Assembly (NCBI RefSeq): GCF_014203705.1
Contig: NZ_JACHJR010000001.1
Location: forward strand, 6,634,001-6,698,000
Length of the DNA stretch: 64,000 nucleotides
Origin: Kitasatospora gansuensis
GTDB taxonomy: Bacteria; Actinomycetota; Actinomycetes; Streptomycetales; Streptomycetaceae
Direction: 5' to 3'
Shown here: positions 1-8,177 of the stretch, piece by piece
Layout of the letters: each line of letters starts with the position of its first letter
How positions within the stretch are numbered: position 1 is the first letter of the stretch
Program-made: the position numbers and the translations under genes
Notes under the pieces: generated by a model
Database searches by the model: none
What the model was told of the DNA's origin: nothing
Seen by the model: only the letters and a program-made list of their open reading frames with translations

Positions 1-463
1 CCACGGCGGCGAAGCCCTCGACGGTCTCCTCGAGCGGCACGGCGGTGTCCTCGATGTGGGCGTAGAGCAGGTCCAGCTTCTCGATGCCCAGGCGCTCGCG
101 GCTGCGCTCGGCCTGCTCGCGGATCACCTTGGCGGACAGTCCCTCCACGTTCAGGGTGAAGGTGCTGGTGGGCTCCAGCGGCCGGGCGCCGAGCTTGGTG
201 GCGATGGTGACCTCGTCGCCGATGCCCCGGCTGCGCCGCCAGCGGCCGAGCAGGGCCTCGCTCTCGCCGCCCTGGCTGCCGTGTACCCAGAACGAGTAGT
301 TGTTGGAGGTGTCGACGAAGCTGCCGCCCGCCTCGACGTACCGGTCCAGGATCGCGAACGAGGTGGCCTCGTCGGTGTCCGTGCCGAACCGCATCGCGCC
401 CAGGCTCAGCACGCTGACGGTGCGGCTGGTCTTCGGGTCGGTGCCGATCGTGCGGTACTTCAT
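1..463 (-). CDS. Aldo/keto reductase, 3' end outside window
   Basis: NAD(P)H-dependent aldo/keto reductase, probably acting on aldehydes or ketones in the cytosol. Reading from position 463 gives 154 residues before the window edge, so the C-terminal half is missing. The catalytic tetrad of the family can be placed: Asp51 and Tyr56 in FVDTSNNY, Lys90 in IATKLGA and His136 in LLYAHIED. The ATG at 461-463 is preceded by GAGGGAG at good spacing, which fixes the start. Upstream lies a long-spacer promoter typical of MerR-family control, so expression is probably induced by a stress or a ligand. The exact substrate cannot be told from sequence. Confidence 0.9.
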   Translation of the reverse strand, partial: MKYRTIGTDPKTSRTVSVLSLGAMRFGTDTDEATSFAILDRYVEAGGSFVDTSNNYSFWVHGSQGGESEALLGRWRRSRGIGDEVTIATKLGARPLEPTSTFTLNVEGLSAKVIREQAERSRERLGIEKLDLLYAHIEDTAVPLEETVEGFAAV

Positions 464-510
464 GGCGGGGCTCCCTCGTACGGCCCGTGCTCTCCGGGCT
501 GGTGACGAGG

Positions 511-541
511 AGTCTGCTGGTTAGAGCGCACTCCAGGTCAA
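511..541 (-). promoter_or_regulatory. MerR-type long-spacer promoter for the aldo/keto reductase
   Basis: On the minus strand TTGACC (536-541) is followed by a 19-nt spacer and CAGACT (511-516). The spacer contains the half-site ACCTGGAGTGC seen in many MerR-regulated promoters, and a GAG-N4-CTC dyad. A 19-nt spacer is the hallmark of promoters that need a MerR-type activator to underwind the DNA. The regulator gene itself is not in the window. This is inferred by pattern only. Confidence 0.5.
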
Positions 542-641
542 GCGCGTCCGGGCGGGTGCCGTGACCTTCGGCCGGTTACGGGTGGGGCGCCGGGTGGAAG
601 GAGTGCAGCGGCGGATCCGACGAGCTGTGAGGAGCACGAAC

Positions 642-1889
642 ATGGGCGAATTGGCACTGGACGGACCGGAGCTGGCGGAACTCGCCGGCCTCTACCGTGA
701 GTTGCACGCCAACCCCGAGCTCTCCGGGGCCGAGCACCGGACCGCCGCCGAGATCGCCCGACGGGTGGAGAAGCTCGGCTACCAGGTGACCACCGGGGTC
801 GGCGGGACCGGGGTGGTCGGGGTGCTGCGGAACGGCGAGGGGCCGACCGTGCTGCTGCGGGCCGACTTCGACGGGCTGCCGGTGCGCGAGGAGACCGGGC
901 TGCCGTACGCCTCGACGGCCGTCGGCGTGGATCCGGACGGCAAGGAGGTGCCGGTGATGCACGCCTGCGGCCACGACATGCACGTGACCTGCCTGGTCGG
1001 GGCGCTGGGGCTGCTGGTCCGGGGCAGGAAGGCGTGGTCGGGGACGGTGCTGGCGGTGTTCCAGCCGGCCGAGGAGACCGGTACGGGCGCGCTGGCGATG
1101 GTGGCGGACGGCCTGTTCGAACGGTTCGGCCGCCCGGACGTGGTGCTCGGGCAGCACGTCGCCCCGTACCCGGCCGGGATGGTCGGGCTGCACGCGGGCC
1201 CGGCGTTCGCGGCCACCGACGCGCTGCGGATCAGGATGTTCGGCAAGGGCGCGCACGGCTCGCGGCCGGAGTCGGCGATCGACCCGGTGGTGATGGCCGC
1301 CGCCACCGTGCTGCGGCTGCAGACCGTGGTGTCCCGGGAGATCGCGGCGACCGAGACCGCCGTGGTCACGGTCGGTTCGCTGCACGCCGGCACCAAGGAC
1401 AACATCATCCCGGCCGAGGCGGAGCTGCGGGTCAACATCCGCAGCTACACACCGGAGGTCCGGGCGGCCGTGCTGGCCGGGGTCGAACGGATCGTCAGGG
1501 CCGAGGCGGCCGCCTCCGGGGCGGTCCGGGAGCCCGAGTTCACGCCCCTGGACAGCTTCCCGGTGCTGGTCAACGACCACGCGGCGGTGGACCGGGCCCG
1601 GGCGGCCCTGGTCGCCCGGCTGGGCGAGCGGAGCGTGGTGGACCCGGGCCCGGTGACCGGCAGCGAGGACGTCGGCGCGTTCGGCGCGGCCGCCGGGGTG
1701 CCGACCTGCTACTGGCTGTTCGGCGGCGCCGACCCGGCCGAGTACGCCCGCGCGGAAGCGGCCGGCCGGGTGGCCCAGGACGTCCCGTCCAACCACTCGC
1801 CGCACTTCGCGCCGGTGATCGAGCCGACGCTGAGCACCGGGATCACCGCGCTGGTGACCGTCGCGACGGCCTGGCTGGGCCGGGACTGA
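642..1889 (+). CDS. M20 family amidohydrolase / metallopeptidase
   Basis: Cytosolic metal-dependent hydrolase of the M20D group (hippurate or N-acyl amino acid hydrolase type), 415 residues, the usual length. Metal-binding motifs are visible: MHACGHDMH with His107, Cys109, His111 and Asp112, and PAEETGTG with Glu144 and Glu145. The dimerisation domain lies roughly at 190-300, and a conserved late His sits in the NHSPHFAP stretch. An upstream in-frame start at 561 exists, but the ATG at 642 has GGAG in front of it and agrees with the family N-terminus. The gene converges with the DUF4389 gene, leaving only 7 bases between stops. Substrate is unknown. Confidence 0.9.
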   Translation: MGELALDGPELAELAGLYRELHANPELSGAEHRTAAEIARRVEKLGYQVTTGVGGTGVVGVLRNGEGPTVLLRADFDGLPVREETGLPYASTAVGVDPDGKEVPVMHACGHDMHVTCLVGALGLLVRGRKAWSGTVLAVFQPAEETGTGALAMVADGLFERFGRPDVVLGQHVAPYPAGMVGLHAGPAFAATDALRIRMFGKGAHGSRPESAIDPVVMAAATVLRLQTVVSREIAATETAVVTVGSLHAGTKDNIIPAEAELRVNIRSYTPEVRAAVLAGVERIVRAEAAASGAVREPEFTPLDSFPVLVNDHAAVDRARAALVARLGERSVVDPGPVTGSEDVGAFGAAAGVPTCYWLFGGADPAEYARAEAAGRVAQDVPSNHSPHFAPVIEPTLSTGITALVTVATAWLGRD

Positions 1890-1896
1890 CGGCGGG

Positions 1897-2694
1897 TCAG
1901 TAGGTCGAGGTGAGCGGCCGGGAGACCCGGGCGGTGTCGTCGTCGTCCGAGGTGACGGTGGTGGTGACCGAGCTGGCGACGTACGACAGGACACCGATCA
2001 CGATGAACACCACCAGCAGGCCGCGCCCGCCGCTGCTCAGCACCAGCGGCCGGGTGGCCGAGGCCGGGCCGCCGCCGACGGGGGTGTCGACGGCGGTCTC
2101 GCCGAACAGGCCCTTGGGGTAGGCGGAGCTGAGCATCAGGTAGTACGCCTGGTAGCGGTACCGGTAGCGGACGATGGCCGCGGTCGCCTCGAACAGCGGG
2201 CGCGGCATCCGGCCGAGGAACAGCACCACCAGCCAGCTGATGAACGACACCGCCCACCAGCCGAGGCTCAGCACGCCCTGGATGATCGCCGCCGGGATGA
2301 CCAGGATGATGCGGAAGAAGACCGCCAGCCGGTTCAGCTCACCCGGGCGGACCTCGATCCGGACGGGGTACTCGGGCGCGTCGAACCGGAACGGCGGGTA
2401 CGCGTCCACCAGCAGCATCAGGTACGCCTCCACCCGGGTGCTGTACGCGACGTACCCGGTCAGGTAGCGGGCCGCGAACTCCGGCAGCCGACCGGTGATC
2501 AGCGCTCCGAACCAGCCGATCACCACCACGAAGAACGCCACGATCGAGAGCAGCCAGACCACGATGAACTGCGGGATCAGCAGCAGCATCCGCAGGAACA
2601 CGGTGAGCCTGCTCTGCTGCTTCGGCTCCGGCACGTCCAGCGCCGGAAGCCACTCACGGCCGGGCGCCGGCAGCGTGGCGGATGCGTCCCACAT
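1897..2694 (-). CDS. DUF4389 integral membrane protein
   Basis: A 265-residue membrane protein matching DUF4389 in layout: two similar halves, each with a pair of hydrophobic segments followed by an amphipathic Tyr/Arg-rich stretch, about residues 30-65 and 135-175. A further hydrophobic segment near residue 230 is followed by an acidic DDDD tail. The ATG at 2692-2694 is preceded by GGGAGACACC. No catalytic motif is visible. The family's function is unknown to me beyond its recurrence in actinomycete membranes. Confidence 0.8.
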   Translation of the reverse strand: MWDASATLPAPGREWLPALDVPEPKQQSRLTVFLRMLLLIPQFIVVWLLSIVAFFVVVIGWFGALITGRLPEFAARYLTGYVAYSTRVEAYLMLLVDAYPPFRFDAPEYPVRIEVRPGELNRLAVFFRIILVIPAAIIQGVLSLGWWAVSFISWLVVLFLGRMPRPLFEATAAIVRYRYRYQAYYLMLSSAYPKGLFGETAVDTPVGGGPASATRPLVLSSGGRGLLVVFIVIGVLSYVASSVTTTVTSDDDDTARVSRPLTSTY

Positions 2695-2792
2695 GGTGTC
2701 TCCCTGAGGCTTCGTCAGCAGTACCCTGCTCCGAAGATCGCAGGGCCCGACGGAGCCCGCCCGCCGGGCTGGACCGAACGGGACGGGAGCGG

Positions 2793-3296
2793 TCAGCCGC
2801 GACCCTCCAGCTCCAGCAGCTGCTGCTTGCGCTCCAGCCCGCCCGCGTAACCGGTGAGCGAACCGTCCGCCCCGATCACCCGGTGGCAGGGCCGGATCAC
2901 CAGCAGCGGGTTCGACCCGTTGGCCGTCCCGACGGCGCGGGCCGACTTGCGGGGCAGCCCCGCCTGCTCGGCCAGCTCGCCGTAGGTGACCGTGCGGCCG
3001 TGCGGGACCTGCTCCAGCGCGGCCCACACCCGGCGCTGGAACTCGGTGCCGTGCGCGGTGAACTCCAGGTCGAAGGAGGTCGACTCGCCCGCGAAGTACG
3101 CCCGCAGCTGCTCGGCCACCTCGGCGAAGGCCTCGGCCTTCTCGATCCAGCCGGGCTGCACCACGGCCGCGTTCCGCTGCCCCGTCGTCATCGACACCGA
3201 GGCGAGCGCGGTGCCGCCCTTCGCGGTGGCGGACTCCTCGCCGACGAGCAGCAGCTCACCCAGCGGGCTGTCGAGGGTGGTGTAGACGGTGATCAC
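2793..3296 (-). CDS. ogt: Methylated-DNA--protein-cysteine methyltransferase
   Basis: Suicide DNA-repair protein that takes the alkyl group from O6-alkylguanine onto its own cysteine. The acceptor motif is IRPCHRV with Cys137, preceded by the helix-turn-helix stretch VTYGELAEQAGLPRKSARAV and the asparagine hinge in GTANGSNPLL. It has 167 residues, the usual size for a stand-alone Ogt-type enzyme; no Ada activator domain is present. I chose the GTG at 3294-3296 because GGGAGA lies just upstream. Longer in-frame starts would add a Pro/Arg-rich tail unlike the family. Confidence 0.93.
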   Translation of the reverse strand: MITVYTTLDSPLGELLLVGEESATAKGGTALASVSMTTGQRNAAVVQPGWIEKAEAFAEVAEQLRAYFAGESTSFDLEFTAHGTEFQRRVWAALEQVPHGRTVTYGELAEQAGLPRKSARAVGTANGSNPLLVIRPCHRVIGADGSLTGYAGGLERKQQLLELEGRG

Positions 3297-3391
3297 GGTC
3301 TCTCCCAGGGAACGGGCGGTTCGTACCTGTCCCAGTCTGCCGGGTGGCCAGGGCCCCGACCGGCGGAAATCGGACACGGCACTCGCGCGGT

Positions 3392-3721
3392 TCAGCGGGT
3401 GGGCGTCCGGGACCCGGCGGCCAGGACGACGCCGGCGGCCACCGCGATCACCCCGGCGGTGCGGAACCCGCGGTGGGAGCGCCAGGACAGCACCGACCAG
3501 CGGGACTGCGCGGAGAGCAGCGAGCCGGTGCTCAGCCAGGACGCGGTGGAGACCACCGAGAGGGCGGAACCGATCGAGCCGAGCGAGAGCACACTGCCGA
3601 CCGAACCGACGGACAGGACGGAGCCGACCGACCCGATCGAGAGCACCGAGCCCACCGAACCGATCGACAGCACGGAGTCCTTGGACCAGAGCGAGAGCGG
3701 CGAGTCAGCGAGAATCGGCAT
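3392..3721 (-). CDS. Small SVLSIGS-repeat protein
   Basis: A 109-residue protein built on repeated hexapeptides of the form S-V-L-S-I-G and G-S-V-G-S-V (about residues 15-60), with an Arg/Trp-rich bridge and a C-terminal hydrophobic segment (about residues 85-105) that could be a membrane anchor. The regular spacing suggests a beta-solenoid or extended stacked fold. The ATG at 3719-3721 has GGAG upstream. I recall similar short proteins in streptomycetes, but none with a known role. It is divergent from the secreted beta-helix gene and may share its AT-rich control region. Confidence 0.65.
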   Translation of the reverse strand: MPILADSPLSLWSKDSVLSIGSVGSVLSIGSVGSVLSVGSVGSVLSLGSIGSALSVVSTASWLSTGSLLSAQSRWSVLSWRSHRGFRTAGVIAVAAGVVLAAGSRTPTR

Positions 3722-3780
3722 GCTCCGAATCGTAGACCGGGCGGTGTCGGATCTGACGGCCCGTCCGATTACTGCGCTGT

Positions 3781-3824
3781 CCACATATGTGGAAGGGATA
3801 CGTAATTTAGGATAACTATTGACC
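3781..3824. promoter_or_regulatory. AT-rich divergent control region with a 12-bp palindrome
   Basis: CCACATATGTGG (3781-3792) is a perfect 12-bp palindrome. It is followed by TAGGAT (3808-3813), which looks like a -10 element, and TTGACC (3819-3824), which looks like a -35 paired loosely with CACCAT at 3842-3847. The stretch is markedly richer in A/T than its surroundings and lies between two divergent genes. It may be a regulator site for the secreted enzyme. No regulator is assigned. Confidence 0.4.
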
Positions 3825-3887
3825 TGCTGGACCGGTGTCAGCACCATGATGGGCGGCTGCCTCTCCCCCCACTGCTCTGGAGGTACG

Positions 3888-6800
3888 TTGTCCACACGAA
3901 AACTCGTCGCGCTCGCCTGCGCGGCGACGGTGCTGCTGGCTGCCGGCGGGCTAGCCGTCGAGGCAAACGGCGTGGCACCCAACGGAGTTCAGGAACAGGC
4001 CGTCGGCTCGCTGGACCTGTCGAAGGCCAACCGCAGGGCGCCCGTCGCCGGTCTGTACGACTGGTCCAAGGCGGGCTACCGGGGCGGCGCGGACCTGCCC
4101 GGCGCCGCCGACACCAACCCGGACGCGGCCTGCCAGATCACCCCGGCCGAGCTGGCCGCCCAGTTCGGGGTGCGCCCCGACGACGGGGTGGACGACTCGG
4201 CGGGGCTGCAGTCCGCGATCGACCAGATCAGGACCACCTGCTCGCCGAGTGCGGGCTACGGCAAGCTGTCGCTGATCACCCTGCCGGCCGGAGTGCTCCA
4301 GGTCTCCCGGCAACTCGGCGTCGATGCCGACTACTTGACGATCCGTGGGGCGGGCAGCGGCGCCGGTGGCAGCCGGATCGTGTTCCGGCCGGACGCCGAC
4401 ACCCGGTACGACGCGCTGACGCCGGACGGATCGGACTGGGACGAGGACGGCATGACCTCGGGCTCGGCCAAGGGCGGCTGGATCTGGCCCGGCCGCGGGC
4501 TGTTCCGGGTGCAGTCGCGCGGCGTGCACAGCGCCTACGCCAGTGAGTACGCGGCGGCGCCGGCCAACCGGAAGGACCTGTTCGAGGGCACGGTCAACGT
4601 GCACTGGAAGGCGGGCCTGAAGCTCCGTGAGAAGACCGGCGGCGCCGGGTTCGCGGCCAGGACCGGGGACACCGTGGTGCCGCTGGCGAGCAGCGGCGCG
4701 CTCACCGACTTCCGGGTCGGCGGGCTGGTCAACATCCGGGCCGCCAACTCGCTGAAGTTCTACGCCCAGCAGGACATCCAGCCGGCCGACGGCACGCTGC
4801 AGAACATCCACATGCGGCAGCAGATCTTCACCGTCACCGCCGTCGACACCGCCAACCGGACCCTCACGCTGGACAAGCCGCTGGAGTACGACGTCCCGGT
4901 CACCTCGACCTCGGACGGCTCGGCCGCGATCGACGGCGCGGTCTACGACTCCAAGGCCGCACCGATCGTGGACCCGGTGCTCGGGGTCGGCTTCGAGAAC
5001 TTCGCGCTCACCCAGGACATGCCGAACCTCAGCCAGGCCGACGCCGTGCACAACTACGGCAACATGTCGCCTGCCGACGAGATTCACGGCATCGTCTTCA
5101 AGTGGGCCGCCAACTCCTGGGTCCGGGGCATCCGGACCGAGATGACCGGGTCGCACCCGATCGTCACCGAGGAGGCGTACCACCTCCAGATCGTGAACAA
5201 CCAGCTGGACGGCTCCTGGAACAAGGGCAAGGGCGGCAACGGGTACTTCCGCGGCTCCCGGGTCTGGGACTCGCTGTACGCCGGGAACACCTCGCGGAAC
5301 CTGCGGCACTTCACCTTCCAGTGGTCCGCCTCGGGCAACGTGGTGATCGGCAACGACTTCGACTCCGACATCAACCTGCACGGGGGATGGGAGCGGAACA
5401 ACCTGATCGAGCTCAACACGGTGACCGTGCCGTACGAGCACCGCTCCGCCAACTGCCGCTCCAACTGCGGCGAGGAGGGCGGGGGTGGGACGGACGCCTC
5501 CACCTGGTTCCCGGTCTGGTGGGGCGCCGGGAAGAAGGCGGTGAAGTGGTCCGGTTCGAGCGGGCCGCGCAACGTGTTCTTCCACAACACCATGACCAAG
5601 CAGGTGGCCGCCGGTGCGGCGTACACCCCGTACTACGCCGACCAACAGCGGATCTACCAGTTCGGCTGGAGCGGCACGGCGTGGCAGCACCTGGACGCCG
5701 GGGGAGTCCCGATCCCGGACTGGGCGGGGCGGGAGCAGCTGGACTACAGCGGCGGGCACGGGGTGGACGCGACCCGGACCGACGGTGGGGCCTCGCTCTT
5801 CCTCAAGTCGGTGGGCGGGGGCACTCCTTCGCCTTCGTCCTCCGCATCGCCGTCGCCCTCGCCGTCGCCGAGTCCCAGCTCTTCGCCGACCGCAGCCGGT
5901 TGCCTGAGCGCACGGACCGTCAAGGGGTCGAGCTGGAGCAACGGGTACGGCATGGACGTCTTCGTCAAGAACAACTGCGCCACCAAGAGCGTGAGTTGGA
6001 CGGTTGAGTTCGACCTGCCGGCCGGGACCACGGTCGCCAGCAGCTGGTCCTCGGTCAGGACGCAGAGCGGTCAGCACTACAAGTTCGGCAACGTGAGCTA
6101 CAACGGCGCCATCGCCCCCGGTCAGGAGGAGAGCTTCGGTTTCAACGCCGCCGGTCTCGGCCTGCCGCTGAGCTGCACCGTCAACGGGGCTCCCTGTGGC
6201 GGGGGTTCGACCACCCCGGGCCCGACTGCGACTCCAACCGTGACGCCGAGCCCGACCCCGACCCCCACCACCCCGCCCGGCCCGGTGGTGGACGTGTCGA
6301 CCGCCGCCCAGCTGAGCGGTGCGCTGGCGGCGGCCGTGCCCGGCCAGACCATCCGGCTCGCGCCCGGGGAGTACCACGGTGCGTTCGCCACCACCCGGCC
6401 CGGTACGGCGGCGCAGCGGATCACGTTGACCGGCCCGCGTACCGCCGTGCTGGTCAACGACGGGCCGTCGGGTGACGCGCCCGCCTGTCCGGAGCCGACG
6501 GCCGGCTGGGACCCGGGGTACGGGCTCTGGCTGGCCGGGGCGCCGTACTGGAACCTGGCCGGCTTCACCGTGAAGGACTCCAAGAAGGGTGTGGTGCTGG
6601 ACAGTTCGCACCACGTCACGGTGGACGGGGTGTACGTCCACCACGTCGAGGAGGAAGGGGTGCACTTCCGCCGGTCCTCGGCCGACGGGGTGATCCGGAA
6701 CTCGGTGATCGAGTACACCGGGCTGGTCCAGCCCGGGTACGGGGAAGGGGTCTACCTCGGTTCGGCCGGTTCGAACTGGGGCTGCCACGGCAACACCGGC

Positions 6801-7253
6801 GGGGCGGACCGTTCGGACCGGGTGCTGGTGGAGAACAACCGGATCGGCCCGTACATCGCGGCCGAGCCGATCGACGTCAAGGAGGGCACGTACGCCGGGA
6901 TCATCCGGGGCAACACCTTCGACGGGCGCGGGATCAGCGGTGAGAACTCGGCCGACTCCTGGATCGACGTCAAGGGCATCGACTACCTGATCGAGGGCAA
7001 CGCCGGCAGCTTCGCCGCACCGGGCACGTTCGCCAACGGGTACGAGACGCACAACCCGGGCAGCACGCCGTCCTTCCCGAACGGCTGCGGCAACGTGTGG
7101 CGGAACAACACCTCGGACCTGGGCGGGGTGGGCGCCTACGCCGTCAAGATCACCTCGCCGTCGAGCTGCTCGGCCCGGCCCAACGTGGTGTACGCCTCCA
7201 ACACCGTGACCAGGGCGGTGAGCGGACTGACCAACGTCCCCGTCACGCCGTAG
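3888..7253 (+). CDS. Secreted beta-helix/CBM2/beta-helix polysaccharide-active protein
   Basis: Predicted exported protein of 1121 residues. A TTG start at 3888, preceded by GGAGG (3879-3883), opens a signal peptide with a hydrophobic core in LVALACAATVLLAAGGLAV. Residues about 60-640 form a right-handed beta-helix of the Pectate_lyase_3 type. A Pro/Ser linker (645-670) leads to a CBM2-like carbohydrate-binding domain (671-773) with the framing cysteines and the SFGFNAAG signature. A Pro/Thr linker (773-800) leads to a second right-handed beta-helix (800-1121) resembling chondroitinase-B-like lyases. The gene sits beside an IclR regulator, an ABC importer and uronate enzymes, so a role in releasing uronic-acid sugars is likely. 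The true substrate (pectin, glucuronan, glycosaminoglycan) is not shown. ATG codons at 3846 and 3849 are possible starts but would spoil the signal peptide. Confidence 0.82.
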   Translation: MSTRKLVALACAATVLLAAGGLAVEANGVAPNGVQEQAVGSLDLSKANRRAPVAGLYDWSKAGYRGGADLPGAADTNPDAACQITPAELAAQFGVRPDDGVDDSAGLQSAIDQIRTTCSPSAGYGKLSLITLPAGVLQVSRQLGVDADYLTIRGAGSGAGGSRIVFRPDADTRYDALTPDGSDWDEDGMTSGSAKGGWIWPGRGLFRVQSRGVHSAYASEYAAAPANRKDLFEGTVNVHWKAGLKLREKTGGAGFAARTGDTVVPLASSGALTDFRVGGLVNIRAANSLKFYAQQDIQPADGTLQNIHMRQQIFTVTAVDTANRTLTLDKPLEYDVPVTSTSDGSAAIDGAVYDSKAAPIVDPVLGVGFENFALTQDMPNLSQADAVHNYGNMSPADEIHGIVFKWAANSWVRGIRTEMTGSHPIVTEEAYHLQIVNNQLDGSWNKGKGGNGYFRGSRVWDSLYAGNTSRNLRHFTFQWSASGNVVIGNDFDSDINLHGGWERNNLIELNTVTVPYEHRSANCRSNCGEEGGGGTDASTWFPVWWGAGKKAVKWSGSSGPRNVFFHNTMTKQVAAGAAYTPYYADQQRIYQFGWSGTAWQHLDAGGVPIPDWAGREQLDYSGGHGVDATRTDGGASLFLKSVGGGTPSPSSSASPSPSPSPSPSSSPTAAGCLSARTVKGSSWSNGYGMDVFVKNNCATKSVSWTVEFDLPAGTTVASSWSSVRTQSGQHYKFGNVSYNGAIAPGQEESFGFNAAGLGLPLSCTVNGAPCGGGSTTPGPTATPTVTPSPTPTPTTPPGPVVDVSTAAQLSGALAAAVPGQTIRLAPGEYHGAFATTRPGTAAQRITLTGPRTAVLVNDGPSGDAPACPEPTAGWDPGYGLWLAGAPYWNLAGFTVKDSKKGVVLDSSHHVTVDGVYVHHVEEEGVHFRRSSADGVIRNSVIEYTGLVQPGYGEGVYLGSAGSNWGCHGNTGGADRSDRVLVENNRIGPYIAAEPIDVKEGTYAGIIRGNTFDGRGISGENSADSWIDVKGIDYLIEGNAGSFAAPGTFANGYETHNPGSTPSFPNGCGNVWRNNTSDLGGVGAYAVKITSPSSCSARPNVVYASNTVTRAVSGLTNVPVTP

Positions 7254-7265
7254 CGCGACGGGGAC
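7236..7265 (+). terminator. Hairpin over the stop codon of the beta-helix gene
   Basis: GTCCCCGTC (7236-7244) and GACGGGGAC (7257-7265) form a perfect 9-bp stem with a 12-nt loop. The stop codon TAG lies in the loop. There is no U-tract, which is common for Streptomyces terminators. It lies between convergent genes and could work in both directions. Confidence 0.5.
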
Positions 7266-7280
7266 GACGGACGGCAGGCG

Positions 7281-8060
7281 CTATCTGATGCCGTGTCGGC
7301 GGAGCGTGCCGGCGAGGGCGGTGGTGTGCGACACCACCGCCCTCGCGACGCGGGCCACCTCCTGCTCGGTGGCCGCGGCGACCGGCATCGAGCAGCTGAT
7401 CGCGTCGGTGGCGGGGATCCGGTAGTGCACGGGGGCGGAGACGCAGCTGACGCCCGCCGTGCCCTGTTCGCGCTCCAGCGCCCAGCCGCGGTCCCGGGTG
7501 CGGGCCAGTTCGGCGTGCAGTTCTGCGCGGTCGGTGACGGTGTGCGGGGTGAGCGCGGGGAGCTCGGCCGGCAGTATCGCGTCCACCTCGGCGGTGGTCA
7601 GCTCGGCGAGCAACGCCTGCCCCAGGGCGGTGAGATGGGCCGGCAGGCGCCGGCCGACCCGGGAGACCACCCGGACGGTGTCGCGGGCCTCCCGGCTGGC
7701 CAGGTAGAGCACGTACGCGTCGTCCCGGCGGGCGAAGTGCACGGTGTAGCCGGTCTCGGCCCGGAGGTCCTCGAGGGCCTCGTTGGCGTACGGCAGGGCC
7801 GGGTCGCGGTCCAGGTAGGCGGTGCCGGAGAGCAGTGCGTGCGGCCCGACGCCGAAGGCGGAGCCGCTGTCGTCGGCCTCCACCCACTTGAGCTCGCGCA
7901 GGGTCCGGATCAGGGCGTGCAGGCTGCTGCGGGGGTAACCGAGCCGTTCCTGCAGCTCGCTGACGGTCAGTCGGCCGGGGGAGGCGGCCAGGGCCTCCAG
8001 GATGCGCACGGTGCGCTCGGCCGACTTGACCGTCGAGGCGTCCGGCTGGGCAGAGGGCAT
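7281..8060 (-). CDS. IclR family transcriptional regulator
   Basis: DNA-binding regulator of 259 residues: an N-terminal winged helix-turn-helix (about 12-70, with TVSELQERLGYPRSSLHALI) and a C-terminal IclR effector domain. It is divergent from the sugar-importer/uronate operon and likely controls it, with a uronate or breakdown product as ligand. A longer ATG start at 8102 is possible, but it has no ribosome binding site and would overlap the promoter and dyad of the divergent operon. The ATG at 8058-8060 has GGATGG upstream and gives the usual IclR length. Confidence 0.88.
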   Translation of the reverse strand: MPSAQPDASTVKSAERTVRILEALAASPGRLTVSELQERLGYPRSSLHALIRTLRELKWVEADDSGSAFGVGPHALLSGTAYLDRDPALPYANEALEDLRAETGYTVHFARRDDAYVLYLASREARDTVRVVSRVGRRLPAHLTALGQALLAELTTAEVDAILPAELPALTPHTVTDRAELHAELARTRDRGWALEREQGTAGVSCVSAPVHYRIPATDAISCSMPVAAATEQEVARVARAVVSHTTALAGTLRRHGIR

Positions 8061-8091
8061 GTCCACCATCCAGATAGGTGCTGCAGGAGTG

Positions 8092-8120
8092 TTGACCGTC
8101 ATAGTAACGGACGCTAACTT
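8092..8120 (+). promoter_or_regulatory. Promoter of the uronate operon with internal dyad
   Basis: TTGACC (8092-8097), a 17-nt spacer and TAACTT (8115-8120) make a near-consensus housekeeping promoter, with an expected start near 8127 and a leader of about 50 nt before the lipoprotein gene. A dyad CCGT-N7-ACGG (8096-8110) sits inside the spacer. That is where a bound IclR repressor would block RNA polymerase. Confidence 0.6.
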
Positions 8121-8177
8121 TCCCTTGCAGTGCTGCCACATTCTCAGATTCTGTCCAGATACGTAGACAGGACTTCG

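Noticed and set aside
3951..7052. Minus-strand open frame of about 1030 codons opposite the beta-helix gene
   Set aside because: Antisense shadow of high-GC codon bias; product is Arg/Pro/Val low-complexity, and the plus strand encodes a clear signal peptide and domains.
8061..8102. Longer start of the IclR gene at 8102
   Set aside because: It would place the coding start across the divergent promoter and dyad and has no ribosome binding site.
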